64,000 nt of DNA from Holothuria scabra (Eukaryota > Echinodermata > Holothuroidea > Aspidochirotida > Holothuriidae): assembly GCA_037179385.1 (NCBI GenBank), contig CM074187.1, positions 6,572,001 through 6,636,000 of the forward strand. Reading direction: 5' to 3'. A program made the position numbers and the translations under genes. Under the pieces are notes generated by a model, which was not told where the DNA came from, did no database searches, and saw only the letters and a program-made list of their open reading frames with translations. This document shows, one piece after another, positions 34,071 to 46,741 of this stretch. Within the stretch, counting starts at the first letter, position 1; each line of letters opens with the position of its first letter.

Positions 34071-37000
34071 AAGAAAAGTATGAAGACCCATTTACATGGA
34101 GTAAAGACAGATTTTTGTCAGCAGCCATTTCTTAAATATTTGCAATAATATACCAACTGTTGTGTAAAATTTGTTTCATTAGGCTTACTTTAAAGAGAAA
34201 AAAATCAAGTCATTGCAAATGTATTTAATGTGTATTTAATTAATTGTTTTAGTTGCAGAAAATGGTGACAAGCATAATGGTAAGATGACGGATTTATTTT
34301 TACGATAAAAATCCTGTTCATAGGGAAGTGATAAGTACTTGTTTAAACTTGATGCTTCTTGTGGACCTCTTTGTGCCAGAATTTTTGCTAAACTTGTTGG
34401 AACAAAAAACAAAAGATAAGTGATATGAAGAGTAACGTCATGTAATTTTGAAATAGCTTTTGTACTGTTATTCCAGGTGATATTTAATGAACTTGGAAAC
34501 TTATGTCCTGGGAAATCTTTTTAAAGATTTTGGTAATTTGTTAGCCTCAGTAAACTAACTTATCTGTCTTAAAAAAAAAAAAAAAAACAGTGAAGGAGCT
34601 GAGATCATCTCTGCTTTTGGTATCATTGAAACATTAAAACTCTTTAGTGAGAAAATTTCCTTGTGGTGGTGTTAAAGGATTCGCCAAGTAGGGGATGCAA
34701 AGGGCAGTAACCGACCTTTTAACAGGTTTAAAAACATCAATTCTCCCTTTTCTACACATTTGACAGTTGAAATTCCAAAAATTGAAATCCAAGGAATTGT
34801 TATAAGATTTTGTTGGCTTACTGGCATAGAGTTAAAGGATCTGGTGGTGGTTTGTGATAGTAAGTTAAACTATTACAGATAGATGCCCAGACATACATAT
34901 ATGGACTCAGGTTCAAATGACCAAAAGTGTATCCACAACATGGATGTTATGAGGTGTACCAAGATGGCCACCATGTGCTCCTGCAGTAGTTAGTTTGAGA
35001 ATGGATCAGCCCGTTTCAGTCAAAAAATTGATACAAACAGGAACAGAAGAAAAATATCGTTGTGCTTTCCATTAATAGTTACGAAAATGCACCAAGTATC
35101 TCACATAAAATTTTATCATGTGCTACTGGAGGTAGTTCAAACTCAACACACAAGCAAAGTAATAGCAGCCATATTGAGAAGCATATTTGCATATGTCCAT
35201 TGAATCTATATGGTGTAAGTGCAGGATGCTCTGTCCACATATATAAGTAGTCTATGGGGAGGAGCAACTTGTAACAACTGTACCCAACTATTTGAGTGTA
35301 AACTCAAGTAGCCGTCAGTGTCTTTGTCCTTCATTATGTGTTCAGTTACCTATGGCTCATATGTACTTTATTATAAAGTTACACAGAAAAAAATACCCTT
35401 CTTTTTACACAGAAAAAAATACCCTTCTTTTGTGCAAAAAATTCAGATTATTGTGATGGTAGACTTAGATAGCAATCTGTTTTAGGAAAACATAAACTGG
35501 AGAACTTCATAGCAGCACCCACTGAAATTTATTGACTTAGTAAGCTTACCCTCAAATTCTTCATCAGAAGGGCTTTAAAGAATGGTCGCTGGCTCCACAT
35601 TAACATACCTTTAAAATCATGTCACACCTGCATTTTTGGGTGATGAATGGAAGATAGGAGTATGATCCATCTACAAGTATTAATGATTCTTTGTTGGCTC
35701 TCAGTTTACCTGCAGTCTTTTGTGGAAATATATCTTTGGTTCATATGCCTGCCCTGTGGTGCTGTTTTTAGGATGTCAGGGATGTTGTAATAGAAATGAG
35801 GGGAATGAATTGTCTTATTTGGGATGAGCTTACCAGTAATAGTATATGAGTCATAATATCAACACTTCAAAAAGTATAAGGATAACTGCCCTGACCCCTT
35901 CCATTGTTACGTGGCATGTTTTGTACTTTGCACAGTCCTGCTTACAGTATGTGCTACTCTGATCATCAGTCTGAAACACAAAAGGTAGAGTATTCATCAA
36001 ATGATCAAGAAATGGAACTTAGGTTGTTATTCAAGGTTTTAGTTCATTAAGTCAGTCTAATTGTATTCATGAAATATGACTTACATACAAAAACATTAAG
36101 AAAAGTAAATATCTGCCCAAATGTTTTGATATTTTGTGGTATTTAACATGAATAAAAGGTGTAACATATCAAAGTGTAGAGTTCCTATTAGCCTTGTAAC
36201 TGTGTCAAGATGGCCAGATATAAACATTCAACAGTATCATAGACCTTTATGCATATGACGTCATAAAATCCAGTGTTTGTGCCTAGAGGAGGCACAAAGC
36301 AAGGAAGGGGGGGGGATTGGGGGTTACACCCATCCCCTCTTACCTAAATTTAAAAAAAAATTGCAAAGAAGGTCATCACTGCACAATAAATGACTATTGA
36401 GGTACACGTTTACACTGTATGGCATGTGGGTACCTCAAAAAAAAAAAAAAAACAGATATTAACCCCTCCCCTTAATCCCTTATACTCCCGCATATCATTG
36501 GTGGTAAACCTCTCACATGACAAATTCCTGGCTACATGCGTGGCATTGAGGGAGGGTACCCTCCATACTAGTATGTTCTTTTGATGAGGCATTTACCAAG
36601 AAGGCAATGAAGTCAATACATAATGTCTATCTGGTACAGGGATTGTGTCTTGCCATATGAAGTGTTAGCTGGATTTAGATGAGTGTTGGTGCCGAGGCTA
36701 GTCTTGCCATTTTGTTTAGTGTGTGTGTACATTTCATCAAACAGATGATTTTTTAAAAGAGGTCATTTGGCTTAGGTAAGGGTCAGAAATATTTTTGTTT
36801 GTAGTTATCCTTGGCACTATTTACTACATTTGCCTCATTAATTAACTGCAACCTACGGCTATTAAAAGTGTAGCTGGCATTTGATCAGGTTTGATGCGGG
36901 TTAGTGAGAGAAGACAGTGTTGAAAGACTTCTCTGATTGGCCAATAGAGTCAGTCACATGACATCATGAATTACAAAGAAAACAAATATCACGCAGTAAT

Positions 37001-40000
37001 CAGATGGACATAAATCACCGTACACTAAATAGTGGAAAACTTAAAATCTGGGTGGAATGGCATGATTTACTTGCTGTTCCCACCCACAGTTTGTGGCCAT
37101 TCTGGCACATGTCAGGTTCTATCTTATTTAATGAGTTCACAAAATTTTATGCATTGAATTGGCTGTAAAACTGGTTGTGCAAGTATCCAGTAAAATTCTG
37201 TGCCCTGCCCACCTAGTGAGGTTGTAAATGGTTTCACAATGAGGTGATATGAATAAAGGCTATTTCACAAAATGAAACTCTAAAATGTGTTGAAAGGGAG
37301 TTATGTCAGTTTTTTTTTTTTTTTTTTTTGTCATCAATTAGATCTATATGACTTGTGTGGGGAATTTGCAATCATTTCTGTATTATTGCCAGGGGTATTT
37401 TGGAATTTTTTCAGATTTCTATAAATATCTTTAACAAAGGCAACTGCTACTAATAACCTTCAGGGCCATAGCCTGCAGGGAGAAGTGGGTTAACTGCCCA
37501 CCTGACATTTCCAAATCGTAAGTACACCACATGCAAAGTTATGATGGCACTCTACATTGACAGTTTTTGAAATGACCCTTCCCCCCACACCTGAAGGGTT
37601 TTTCTGAGATTAAGTCCCTAAGTTTGCACAGGACATAAGAACAAGGATGGACCTGTCAAGTTGTAAATGGTAATGATTACAAAGGATGCAATAAAGCCAG
37701 CAGTAAAGATGACTTCACAGAATTTTCACAATAAAGTTTCATGTGTGGAGATGATTCACATTTGTATGAAAGGAACAACAACTGCTTTCATTGGTCTTGC
37801 AATGTTCAAAAAGCTAATACCAGAATCTTTTGCACCAGTTAGGAAACAGTGGACCTTGTAAGTTTCACTATATCAAGATATAACATTTGGAAGTGGTACA
37901 CTCCCCTCTACATGTAAATTTGTCTGATATAAATATTCAATGAGATCCTTCAGCTCCTTCTGTAATAGGTCTTTGGTTAAGTTTTCATATAATGTTGAGA
38001 TGGCGTGTTATACTGTGATGACTCAAATATATATGTTTTCTCCCAAGAAGCGTTGTCAAAAGTGGGAGGTGGGGGATTAAAGCTGCATTAGAAAAAATAT
38101 TCATAATGTTTGCAGTTTAGTGCAAAGCTTATCACATACTTTTTGTTAGATTCTTCAGCCAAAAAGGTGTTCAAACTCTGTAATATTTGGTAGGTCACTT
38201 GGCTTACAATAGTGATGGTGACTGTGCAGTAGACTTGTTCATGATTTATCACTGGTTGGTATACAACATGTGTGTAAATATATGTCTGCAAGTAAGGTTT
38301 TGCACATGCAGCAATCTTGCGATTACATTCAGGATTATAGACCAGTTAGAATGCAGATTTCGTAGTGACAAAAATGTAAGTGCACCTCATCCACTCTGTT
38401 GTCCAGCAGCCATGACAACCATTTATTTGTAAACATGAATGAGTCAATATCCTTTCATTACAAGCATTTTTACCAGTTTAACTGACTAATAAATGGAGTT
38501 ATTTTAAGTGTGAATACTATATAACGTTTGAGTCAATACTTAACCTTTAAAAGATGTGAGTGCTTAAGATTATAGGGACTACATCATGCTATGAGAACAG
38601 TGTGATCCAGTGTTAAGTAGGTCCTATACACTAATTTGACTATCAAATGTAGTGGCTAGGGTATGATACGTGATTGGTTCCCGTACCATAGGTTATTTTT
38701 CCATGTAAAATACCCAGAGACAACTCAGGCTGTTTTGGTTTTTTGGCTGCTTTTAAAAAAAAACAAGTAAACTCATTGTAAACTGTTAGCAAAAATCCTC
38801 TCAGTTTGTAAGGTTGGAAGATTCAATGTTGAAAATATTGATCATGTTTAAATGAAAAATTCTGACCAAATTTTGTACTTCTATTATGAAGAGTTACACA
38901 AGTTATCAATCATTTTGAAGAGTTTCATCAATTCTGTTGGAAGATATTTTTACCACATGGTGGTACATTATATATTTTAAAAACCAATAGCTTGGTGAAA
39001 AAAGGGGAATTGATCAAGTATGTTTTTGTTGGGTTGGGTTATTTATTTCCTTGTCCTGATACAGGATTGAAAATTCCCAGCTATTTGTAAAACCAGTCAA
39101 TATCTGGGACATAGTATTATATTACTCCCACTGCCTTTTGGCACCACTGCGTAATGTATGTGTATTGTTCACTGAAATGGCAGGAAATTCCCGTAGTGTC
39201 AAGTTTTCACTTTTATGCATGATTTTCTTTCTTTTGATTTCTTTTTTGTAAAAATATGACCTCTAGAAAGGTAATTTTTAAATACAGATAACTTTATTTG
39301 GTGGTGAAGGGAAGGAAAAAAATCGTACCAGCCTAGAAAAATAATAAAAGTTGTCAATGTTAGTCTATTTATGTTGTCTTTCTTGTCTGTTTTTAACATG
39401 AAAATGTTTTTATTTTTTAAAATTGAAGAAATCAAATCTATATGACAAGTTCTATTGCATGGCAATTGTTGTTTCCTTTGAGGCAGTGGCAACACTAAAG
39501 GAGGGGTGCAAGGTAGGGTTGGGGAAAAGGTGTTCGGGGTGACTGTGTGCCTTCGTTAACTATATATTTTGTGGGAGCACATTATATTTATTCATGCTGT
39601 AGAAGACCAATGGTTTCAATGATTTGAAGTCCTTATTGGTTCCTTGCAGTAGCAAAGGAACCTATGTAGTCAGGTTGGCATGTGTATGTGTGTGTGTGTG
39701 TGTGTGACACTTGCTTCGGTACGCTCTTACTCAACAAAGGAAGGTTGGAGGGAACTTGGGTTTGGTACATAGATTCGTCATAGGGAGAAGGTGTGCCCTA
39801 TTGTTTTTGGTGGAGGTAAAAGGTCAATTGGGGTCACCAGAGTTCAAAAACTAAAAAACTTCTCGACACAATATTTTTAGGTAGGAAACTTGGACAGATG
39901 GCATACTTGGTATGTGGATGTGTTATGGTGTAAGGATTAAATTGGATATGTTTGGTGAAGTTCAAGGGGTCATCTGGGGTCACCAGGGGTCAAACACTGA

Positions 40001-42407
40001 AAAACGTTCTAACACAGTATTTTAAGGTAAAAAGGACAGATTTCAAATCAATCTGTGTTTGGTTAAGGTCAAAGGTCATCAAGGTCACTGGAGGTCAACC
40101 ACTGGAAATGTTATTTAGAAAATCTTGTAAGCTAGATAAAGATAGGTTCAATAGATTTTTATATCTCACCTGGTTTTGCGTGCTTACTGCTTATACACCC
40201 AAACACCTTAGAAATTTGGCCTTTTTGTTTGTTCAGTAATGATTCCTTCGGGTTGTACACATATTTTGGATCATTCAAAGTTTTAAGAGAGCAATAACTG
40301 AAATCTGTAGATTTCACTGAGCACAGGTCACTCTGCATTAAACTGGTCTCTCTGCCAGTGGAAGCAATGCATGGATTAGACAGTATGTCTCTTTAATACT
40401 GCTGTGCTCTGTGGGGTAACCTAATCTTCATTCTATTATCACACCCCATTACTCACTTGCTTTATGCTTAACTGCTGAATAAACCCTGTTTTCTGTGTAG
40501 AGGTAGCAAACAGGACAAATGGTAGATTGTTTTAAAGTAATAGCAAGTTTTATTTGAGAGCAGGTAAAAATTACTTGTGAGAGAAATACAAGGGGTGTTT
40601 TTCTCTCCCTGACCACATTGTGTAATGTTTGTTGGTGATAATATCAAGTTTGATTACAAGCATAAATTCATATGGAAATGAGGTAGTGTTTTTGAAGGAT
40701 CACCAAGCATGATAAAAGTTGAATGTAAGCAAGGCCACAGAAATTTAATCTTTGATTTCATGTAATATAAGTACTAAAATATCCCTTGTGAAGATGTTAC
40801 AAACATTGAGTATGAGCTTTTGCTTAGCTCTATTTCAAAGACTGGCTGTACAGTTCTTATAATATCCAGCAAGGAACCACAGTGCCCATTGGGCTCTTGT
40901 TATAATTTAACAATAGATTTTGCAAAGAATTAGGAAAACTGACTGCAATGTGGTGAAAGGAGTAACAAACCAAACAAGTACCCCAAAATTACCTACACAG
41001 TTTTGAATCTAAAATAATGCTGTACGTTTATTTTTAAATGACAGTTTAACTATCAATACTTAGTAACGTCCTGAAATGGAGAAGGTGCTTGCCCTTATTT
41101 TGCCTTTGTAGTTAGCATAAATCTGTTATACTGTATAAAAGTGCTTTCAATACTGTTCATCACAATTAGTGCATAAGAAATGATATTCGGCAGTTCTTAT
41201 ATTAATCTGCTAGAATACTATTGTGGGCAAAGGGACATATATATTGTCGCAGAATTCACATGACTAATTGCTCTCCCTATCTCAAGTCCACCTATCAATG
41301 CCAGTGGGATAGAGGTCATCGTGTTAATATGAACCGACATGTCAAAGATATGGGAATTTTTTTGTAAAGGGTATATTTCTAGTGACATTTTGCATAATCT
41401 GTCACAGATCCCTGTTTACATGAAAGCAATGAATTTTAGCATTATCGGTCCCAACCATCAAACCAGTAATAGATTTTTAAATTCAGCTATATTTACTGCT
41501 ATTGGTACCTGTTTCAAATCAACAAATTTGTCATAAATTCTAGCACGTCGTAGTTTCATTTTTAACAAAGAAGATATTTAACATCTTCCGGGAAAGCAAA
41601 ACAACCCCGCCAATTTTGTGTAAAACACAACGGCAATTTCTAACATGTTTACTTTCTAGAAAAATTATCTGCATGTAGACAGAAACATTCATTTTATCTT
41701 ACATACATTGCTGCAAAATTTGGTAATACCCTCAATACATTAGCAGATTTATGCTTGTTGAACATTTCAGTGTATCCAATTGAATTACTTCGGGAATACT
41801 TACGGTAAGCGAGGAATCCCAGAACTGACTGGCTTTCTGGTTAACTCAAGATATCCTCTCAAACCTACATTATGGGTAGCCCGATGCATGATATTATGCA
41901 GTTTCCACCATGGGCCCAGAACTAGCACACGTGGGCTCAGTGACGACTAATCCATATGACCGAATTTTTTATGGGTTCAAAATCTTATTGGTTCCCCACG
42001 TTTCCCCATATGGACACCCCAAAGGATCCCATATGACAATGTTACGTAGGTTTCTGAGGATCCTCCGGCTCTCCTTGGGATCACAGAATGCAATACCTGA
42101 TAGCATGAGCAGATTCCCGTAGTTGACTATCTTCACCCAATATGCAAGGTAATACAAAAGCTACTATGCCATTTTACATGTGATAATCACATCTGTATCA
42201 CATCATACCCACCTTTGGGAATGAAAATAATGGAATACGTGCATCAGTGATAAATTTCTCAAAAAAAGAAACCCAAGTATAAAACTAATAAGTATTTTAC
42301 AAAGTGGCTTCGAGGTGGGGTTCAATACTAAATTTTACTGAATTTTCCAAAAACATATTTGGTTGTTTCCCGGGTTCTAATTAACCTCTTTTGGTTTTCT
42401 GTGCACT
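34071..42407. other. Intergenic, 8.3 kb
   Basis: No coding exon is supported. Contents: A runs (34572-34587, 36438-36452); a (GT)n microsatellite at 39681-39706; a region at about 39640-40120 with diverged repeats of GGTCAAAGGTCATC/GGGGTCACCAGGGGTCAA, including a perfect AGGTCA-A-AGGTCA at 40066-40078; and a short direct repeat ACACAGAAAAAAATACCCTT at 35381 and 35408. The interval 41760-42160 is less AT-rich, but its frames match nothing I know. Confidence 0.6.
39681..39706. repeat. (GT)n microsatellite
   Basis: A 26-bp alternating TG tract with one interruption (TGTGTATGTG...). Confidence 0.9.
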
Positions 42408-42870
42408 TAAAGGCCTGTATACACGAGCAACATTTGCAAAACATTCCCCCAAACATCTCCAAAACATTCACTGGCAACAAATCCAAAACATGCTTGTTTC
42501 CGGTTTGTTGCACAGTGTAGACAGGGTAAACAGCACGTTTTGAAAATGTTTTGGAAATGTTGCAAAAGAAATGTCCTGTCAATTCTTTTCAAATCATTCT
42601 CAAAACATTTTCAAATTGTTTTTACTCTGTCTACACTGTGCAACAAACCCTAAACAAGCATGTTTTGGGTTTGTTGCAGGTGAAGTGTTTTGAGAATGTT
42701 TTACAAATGTTGCCCGTGTATACAGGCCTTTCTTTTGCAACATTTTTAAAACATGCTGTATTCCCTGTCTACACTGTGCAACAAACCGAAAACAAGCATG
42801 GTTTGGATTTGTTGGCAGCGGATGTTTTGGGGAATGTTTTGCAAATGTTGCTCGTGTATACTGGCCTTTA
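42408..42870. mobile_element. Composite palindrome of AAAGGCCTGTATAC-ended units
   Basis: The outer ends are inverted repeats, AAAGGCCTGTATACACGAGC at 42409 and its near-complement at 42851-42869. A third end-like sequence (CCCGTGTATACAGGCCTTTC) lies inside at about 42713-42732. Three arms repeat ACACTGTGCAACAAACC / GGTTTGTTGCACAGTGTAGA and AACAAGCATG / CATGCTTGTT blocks in alternating orientation. Open frames on both strands are by-products of this symmetry. Confidence 0.75.
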
Positions 42871-43034
42871 GCTTTCCAGAATGGAGCCATGCATGTAAAC
42901 GGTCTTAGACAAGTAATTTAGCCTGTCTTGTCTTGTGACGTATTAAACTTGACTTTGGTTATCGAGTCGCTTAAAACTGAAAATTTCATGTCACTTGTAG
43001 ACATATTTACCGTATGAACAATAATTTTATAGCA

Positions 43035-43274
43035 CACTCTGAAAAATATTTAAACGGTTTTGTTTAAAAATTAGGATACTCACGAAAATGAGTATTTCTA
43101 CTCGAAAAAAGTGAGTACTTCAACTCAATTTGTGTAAAATTTTGCACAAATTCAGCAATTTGTGTAAAATTTTGCACAAATTCAGTTGAAGTACTCACTT
43201 ATTTCGAGTAGAAATACTCATTTTCGTGAGTATCCTAATTTTTAAACAAAATCGTTTAAATATTTTTTAGAGTG
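43035..43274. mobile_element. 240-bp foldback MITE with CACTCT ends
   Basis: The ends are CACTCTGAAAAATATTTAAA (43035) and its near-complement, finishing TTTTTTAGAGTG at 43274. The arms, ~90 bp, are almost perfect; both contain GGATACTCACGAAAATGAGT and AGTATTTCTACTCGA or their inverses. The loop is a tandem pair of 30-bp units, each itself a palindrome (AATTTGTGTAAAATTTTGC...). The ends match the TA-flanked elements at 47421-47894 and 51705-52834. Confidence 0.85.
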
Positions 43275-43276
43275 CA

Positions 43277-44308
43277 CTACTTGTAATTGTAAGCACACCC
43301 CTTGGTCCTCGGTATCAATTTAAGTACCCGTCCCCCGGGAACAATGGGCCCGATTATTTTTCGAAGATCTTTCTCCAACTCAGACGTGGATTCAGCCGTT
43401 CTCAATATACCAAACTTTGCAGTCGTTAGCACGTTATGAGTTAGCATTCTTTGTGATTTGTCATCGATCGATTCACTTAAAACTCCATAAACTGCCATTT
43501 TAAATAATTTTCGAGAGGCAACATTCGATGAATTTTCCCTCTTTGGTGAACTGTGTTGATTTTTTTCACACACTTCGCCTGTTTTACTGTGCTTCCTCAT
43601 TAAAATCTCTGATGACTCCACATCAAAAGATTTAGTTTTTGAGATGCTAGTCCCAGTAATGCTCAAAACTCCTGAGATTTCCCTTCCGTTTTGCGTAGAT
43701 TTATTTAGCATAGAGTTCTCCGGCGGACACGTTCTTTTTGGGACCTGTGTTGCTCTCGTTCTGGTTTTCTTAGAAGTTCGTTTCATGTTCACAGAGGCCA
43801 AATCACAGAACTCATGTAAGGTTTTTGGTTGCACCAATTGGTCATGTTCGTGTCGCGACAGACTGCGCAACTGATCAACGGATCTCGGTCTCCTCGCCTC
43901 TCGAAATATAAGTCTCAGATGTTCAGGAGATTCTCGAAAAAGATTTGAATTTTGTTTAATCTTAGGGCACATGAGACCGCGGCCACCATTAACTTCCGTG
44001 TTATTTTTGTTTTCTTTGGCGATAACCGGTTTGTTACTCGCCTCATTTTCATCATCGGATGAATCGGATAGGTCGGTACTAATTGGGTTAAAGCGCGAGA
44101 AAGCTGATCTGATACGACGGTTACTTGACCCTGCTATAAGGTCATCGTCTTTTTCCTGCTGGGTTTCACGAAAAGTCTGCCGAAATCTTTCCATTACATT
44201 TTCTAGACGAAGCTTTTCAATTTTAATGAGTTCTTTTTTCATCTGACCGGTATTGCGATAGCACCTATCTCTGCTCGAGGCGGAGCGGCTGTTTCGTGAT
44301 GAAGACAT
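43277..44308 (-). CDS. Unrecognised 343-residue protein, single-exon ORF
   Basis: This is the longest open frame in the window. It can be extended to an ATG at 44525-44527, but I prefer the Met at 44306-44308. From there the protein starts MSSSRNSRSASSRD, and the upstream part looks like leader sequence. Visible features: a Ser/Arg-rich start, a basic helical stretch (KKELIKIEKLRLENVMERF), a SerAsp/Glu acidic patch (DLSDSSDDENEAS), a central Lys/Arg/Thr-rich region (MKRTSKKTRTRATQVPKR) and a hydrophobic-acidic end (SELEKDLRKIIGPIVPGG). There is no signal peptide or membrane segment. Composition suggests a nuclear or cytoskeletal disordered protein. I do not recognise the family. The stop codon (43277-43279) lies 2 bp from a MITE end, so the native C-terminus may have been altered. 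Confidence 0.6.
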   Translation of the reverse strand: MSSSRNSRSASSRDRCYRNTGQMKKELIKIEKLRLENVMERFRQTFRETQQEKDDDLIAGSSNRRIRSAFSRFNPISTDLSDSSDDENEASNKPVIAKENKNNTEVNGGRGLMCPKIKQNSNLFRESPEHLRLIFREARRPRSVDQLRSLSRHEHDQLVQPKTLHEFCDLASVNMKRTSKKTRTRATQVPKRTCPPENSMLNKSTQNGREISGVLSITGTSISKTKSFDVESSEILMRKHSKTGEVCEKNQHSSPKRENSSNVASRKLFKMAVYGVLSESIDDKSQRMLTHNVLTTAKFGILRTAESTSELEKDLRKIIGPIVPGGRVLKLIPRTKGCAYNYK

Positions 44309-46317
44309 CGCGAAGTTGTACCTCCTTTTACAGTAGTGAACTACATGTGTCAGGTGGGAAGGGGGCAGGGGAGAAGAGTGTAATTTATTTATAGTATGCC
44401 AGAATACCGGACATTTGTAAGTAGAGCGCACATTAACGTACCTCCACTTTTTTCTCCAATTACACGGTTGTAAAGTTAACTCCAACGTTGGTGTGTCGTA
44501 ATCCGTTTTTTGTTTTTTTGTTTTCAAAAGTTTTATTTAAGCGCTCAGACGTCACTCAGAACTGCAGAACGTATTCTAATTTTAGAGGTCCGTAACCACG
44601 AATCCGGTGAAGAATTTTCTGCGATTCCATCCATTGTTTACCGTAAATGGAAATGTTAGTTTATCTGCTTTACGGATGAAAAGATGCAACAAGTTTGCTC
44701 CAAAATGCTGCAAATTTTTCTTCTAGCCGTTGAGAATTCTTCCAGATAAACGGAAAGGATTGTTTTCCTATTTTCCCTGTCAATTGAATACACATATCGT
44801 GGTTGTTTTTCGTAATCCGTGACAAGGTTCTTAAAATGATAGTGGCACTGCCGAATTCACTTGATGTGGAGGACACTGAAATAAAAAAAAAAATCACAAG
44901 GCGATTTGTCGGATCTGATAATATCACGGGGCAACTCTCAGCGTCGCTTTACTACGCCGGGAAACTAGTCCTTTTGTTCCAGAGTTCGTTCCAGCTACAA
45001 AGAAACATTGAAGATGATCCTATTGTAGATATCGTCGTTTGATAATATCCAGCTTGGCCCTGGAGACGCGTTTCCCTGTTACTTCAGTCAAACCTGTCAG
45101 GGTGACGACGAAGAAAATATAGAGATTCTTTTCAAAATACTGTGCTCTCTCCATTACTTTCATTGATGAAGTTTTGCAGAGAAACACAATTGCCGAATGG
45201 AGTGACGTAGTAGATAAATTGAACATGAACACAACACACTTGTTCCCCTATAAGTGCCAATTGTTTTGCATTCTTGGATATTTTAGGGTTCAAATAACAG
45301 ATGAACACTTGCCAACGAAGTTTTGATTAATGTTCTGTTTATTCCGCCAACTGAAAATATTCCATGTTCGTTGTCCGCCTCATATGACGCGAATGCTTTT
45401 TAAGGCAACTTCTTTCCTCCTAGTTTGCGAAACTCTTCTCTGAAAGTATGTGTTTACTCAAAGATGTAAATTGTTTTTCTTTGCTTGTCAATCCTTTTGT
45501 TTGCCATTACACGAAAAGAACCACTTACGCAAGCTCTGGCATGTTAGCTACTTGGGAATGATATTGTTAGGGAGATGGATCTTCCAGGTGGGAATGTTAA
45601 GAGCAGGAATCAGTAGTATTTGCCTGTACAGAACTTCTGTTTACACTGACTTTTGCAGATTACCTCTCCCACCCTCTGACACACACACGCGCGCGCACAT
45701 GCGATTATATATTTAACTTCTGCTTACATTGACTTTCACAGATTGCCTTTTCCTTCCCTCTCCTCCCCAAACATAAATTGATAATAAAACTCCGCAAGAC
45801 TTCAATCTCAAGCCCCGAACGGGTCTGGAAAAATTCGGGCAGACATTTGGTCTTTACGATGAGGCATGTTTGAATTATACGGAAAACTACTGGTACGCAA
45901 GATAGTTTTTAAATATTGCCCGAAAAAAGCATCATTATCTCTGGAAATTCTGCATGAAATATTTCAGACATTACAAAAAGTCGCGATACATTCGGACAGC
46001 TTATGAAAATAAATATTCCCCAGTCTCGTTTCATATTGTGAAGACTTTGCCCAAAATGGTAGAATATTGTTCTGGCGGAATGGAAAGAAAGTTCTAGGAT
46101 GTTTTCACTTGCCAGTTTACGCGGGCAGGCAAGAGGGCGTAAACGGTATAGAGTAGTGGCACTATTTAACTGGTTGATTTCATTTCCCAAGTTGCTCTTT
46201 TTTGTTAAAGTGAATTAACATTTTATTGCAAACAATTTTGTTTGTTGGATGGGTGGATGGACGTAGACTCAGACTGACAGGTGTCAGGTAGACAGATAAG
46301 GTTCTACGGTCCATGTA

Positions 46318-46510
46318 TCTACTTAACCAACTGGTTTAAGTTGGGTCAGCCACCGTCTTCTTTCCAGCGGAAGCTAACTTGCTTGTTTTCCCTACTACAT
46401 TACTATGCTGTGCACCAAGCACAGTGGCAGTGGGTCTTTTGTGGAAAGTCTTCGGTATGATCCGGCCAGGAGTTGAACTCCACACTTTCCGGTTGCAAGT
46501 TGTTTTATGC
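46318..46510 (-). mobile_element. tRNA-derived SINE, copy 4
   Basis: Reverse-complement match to the SINE family: GGTTTAAGTTGGGTCAGCCA, CTTGCTTGTTTTCCCTAC, AGTGGGTCTTTTGTGG, CTTCGGTATGATCCGGCC, then the T-arm-like GAGTTGAACTCC near the right (5') end. Confidence 0.7.
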
Positions 46511-46741
46511 AACCGAAACTTAACTAAGTAAACATCTGCTAAACTTTTACTTGGTTTTTCTTACCGTAGGTCTAGGAAATGCCATTTTCGGCTAGCTGAG
46601 GGGTCTCAGTTCAATTTGCAACTGATCATGGTGGCGTCCGGTTTAGATATCCTTTCCGACAGAATGACATATTTTTAGCACATAATTTTCTGACCCTCCC
46701 TCAAACTGAGACGCTATACGCCCATGTTTGTTGTACCAGGA

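Noticed and set aside
34256..34281. Possible extra PIP5K1 microexon (AAAATGGTGACAAGCATAATG before GTAAGA)
   Set aside because: It lies beyond the stop and poly(A) signal; the splice sites alone are not enough.
41969..42157. 62-codon minus-strand frame in a less AT-rich interval
   Set aside because: There is no recognisable domain and no clear splice context; it is probably chance.
42328..42890. Overlapping frames with VYTVQQT...NKHVLDLL motifs on both strands
   Set aside because: The same motifs appear on both strands because the element is palindromic.
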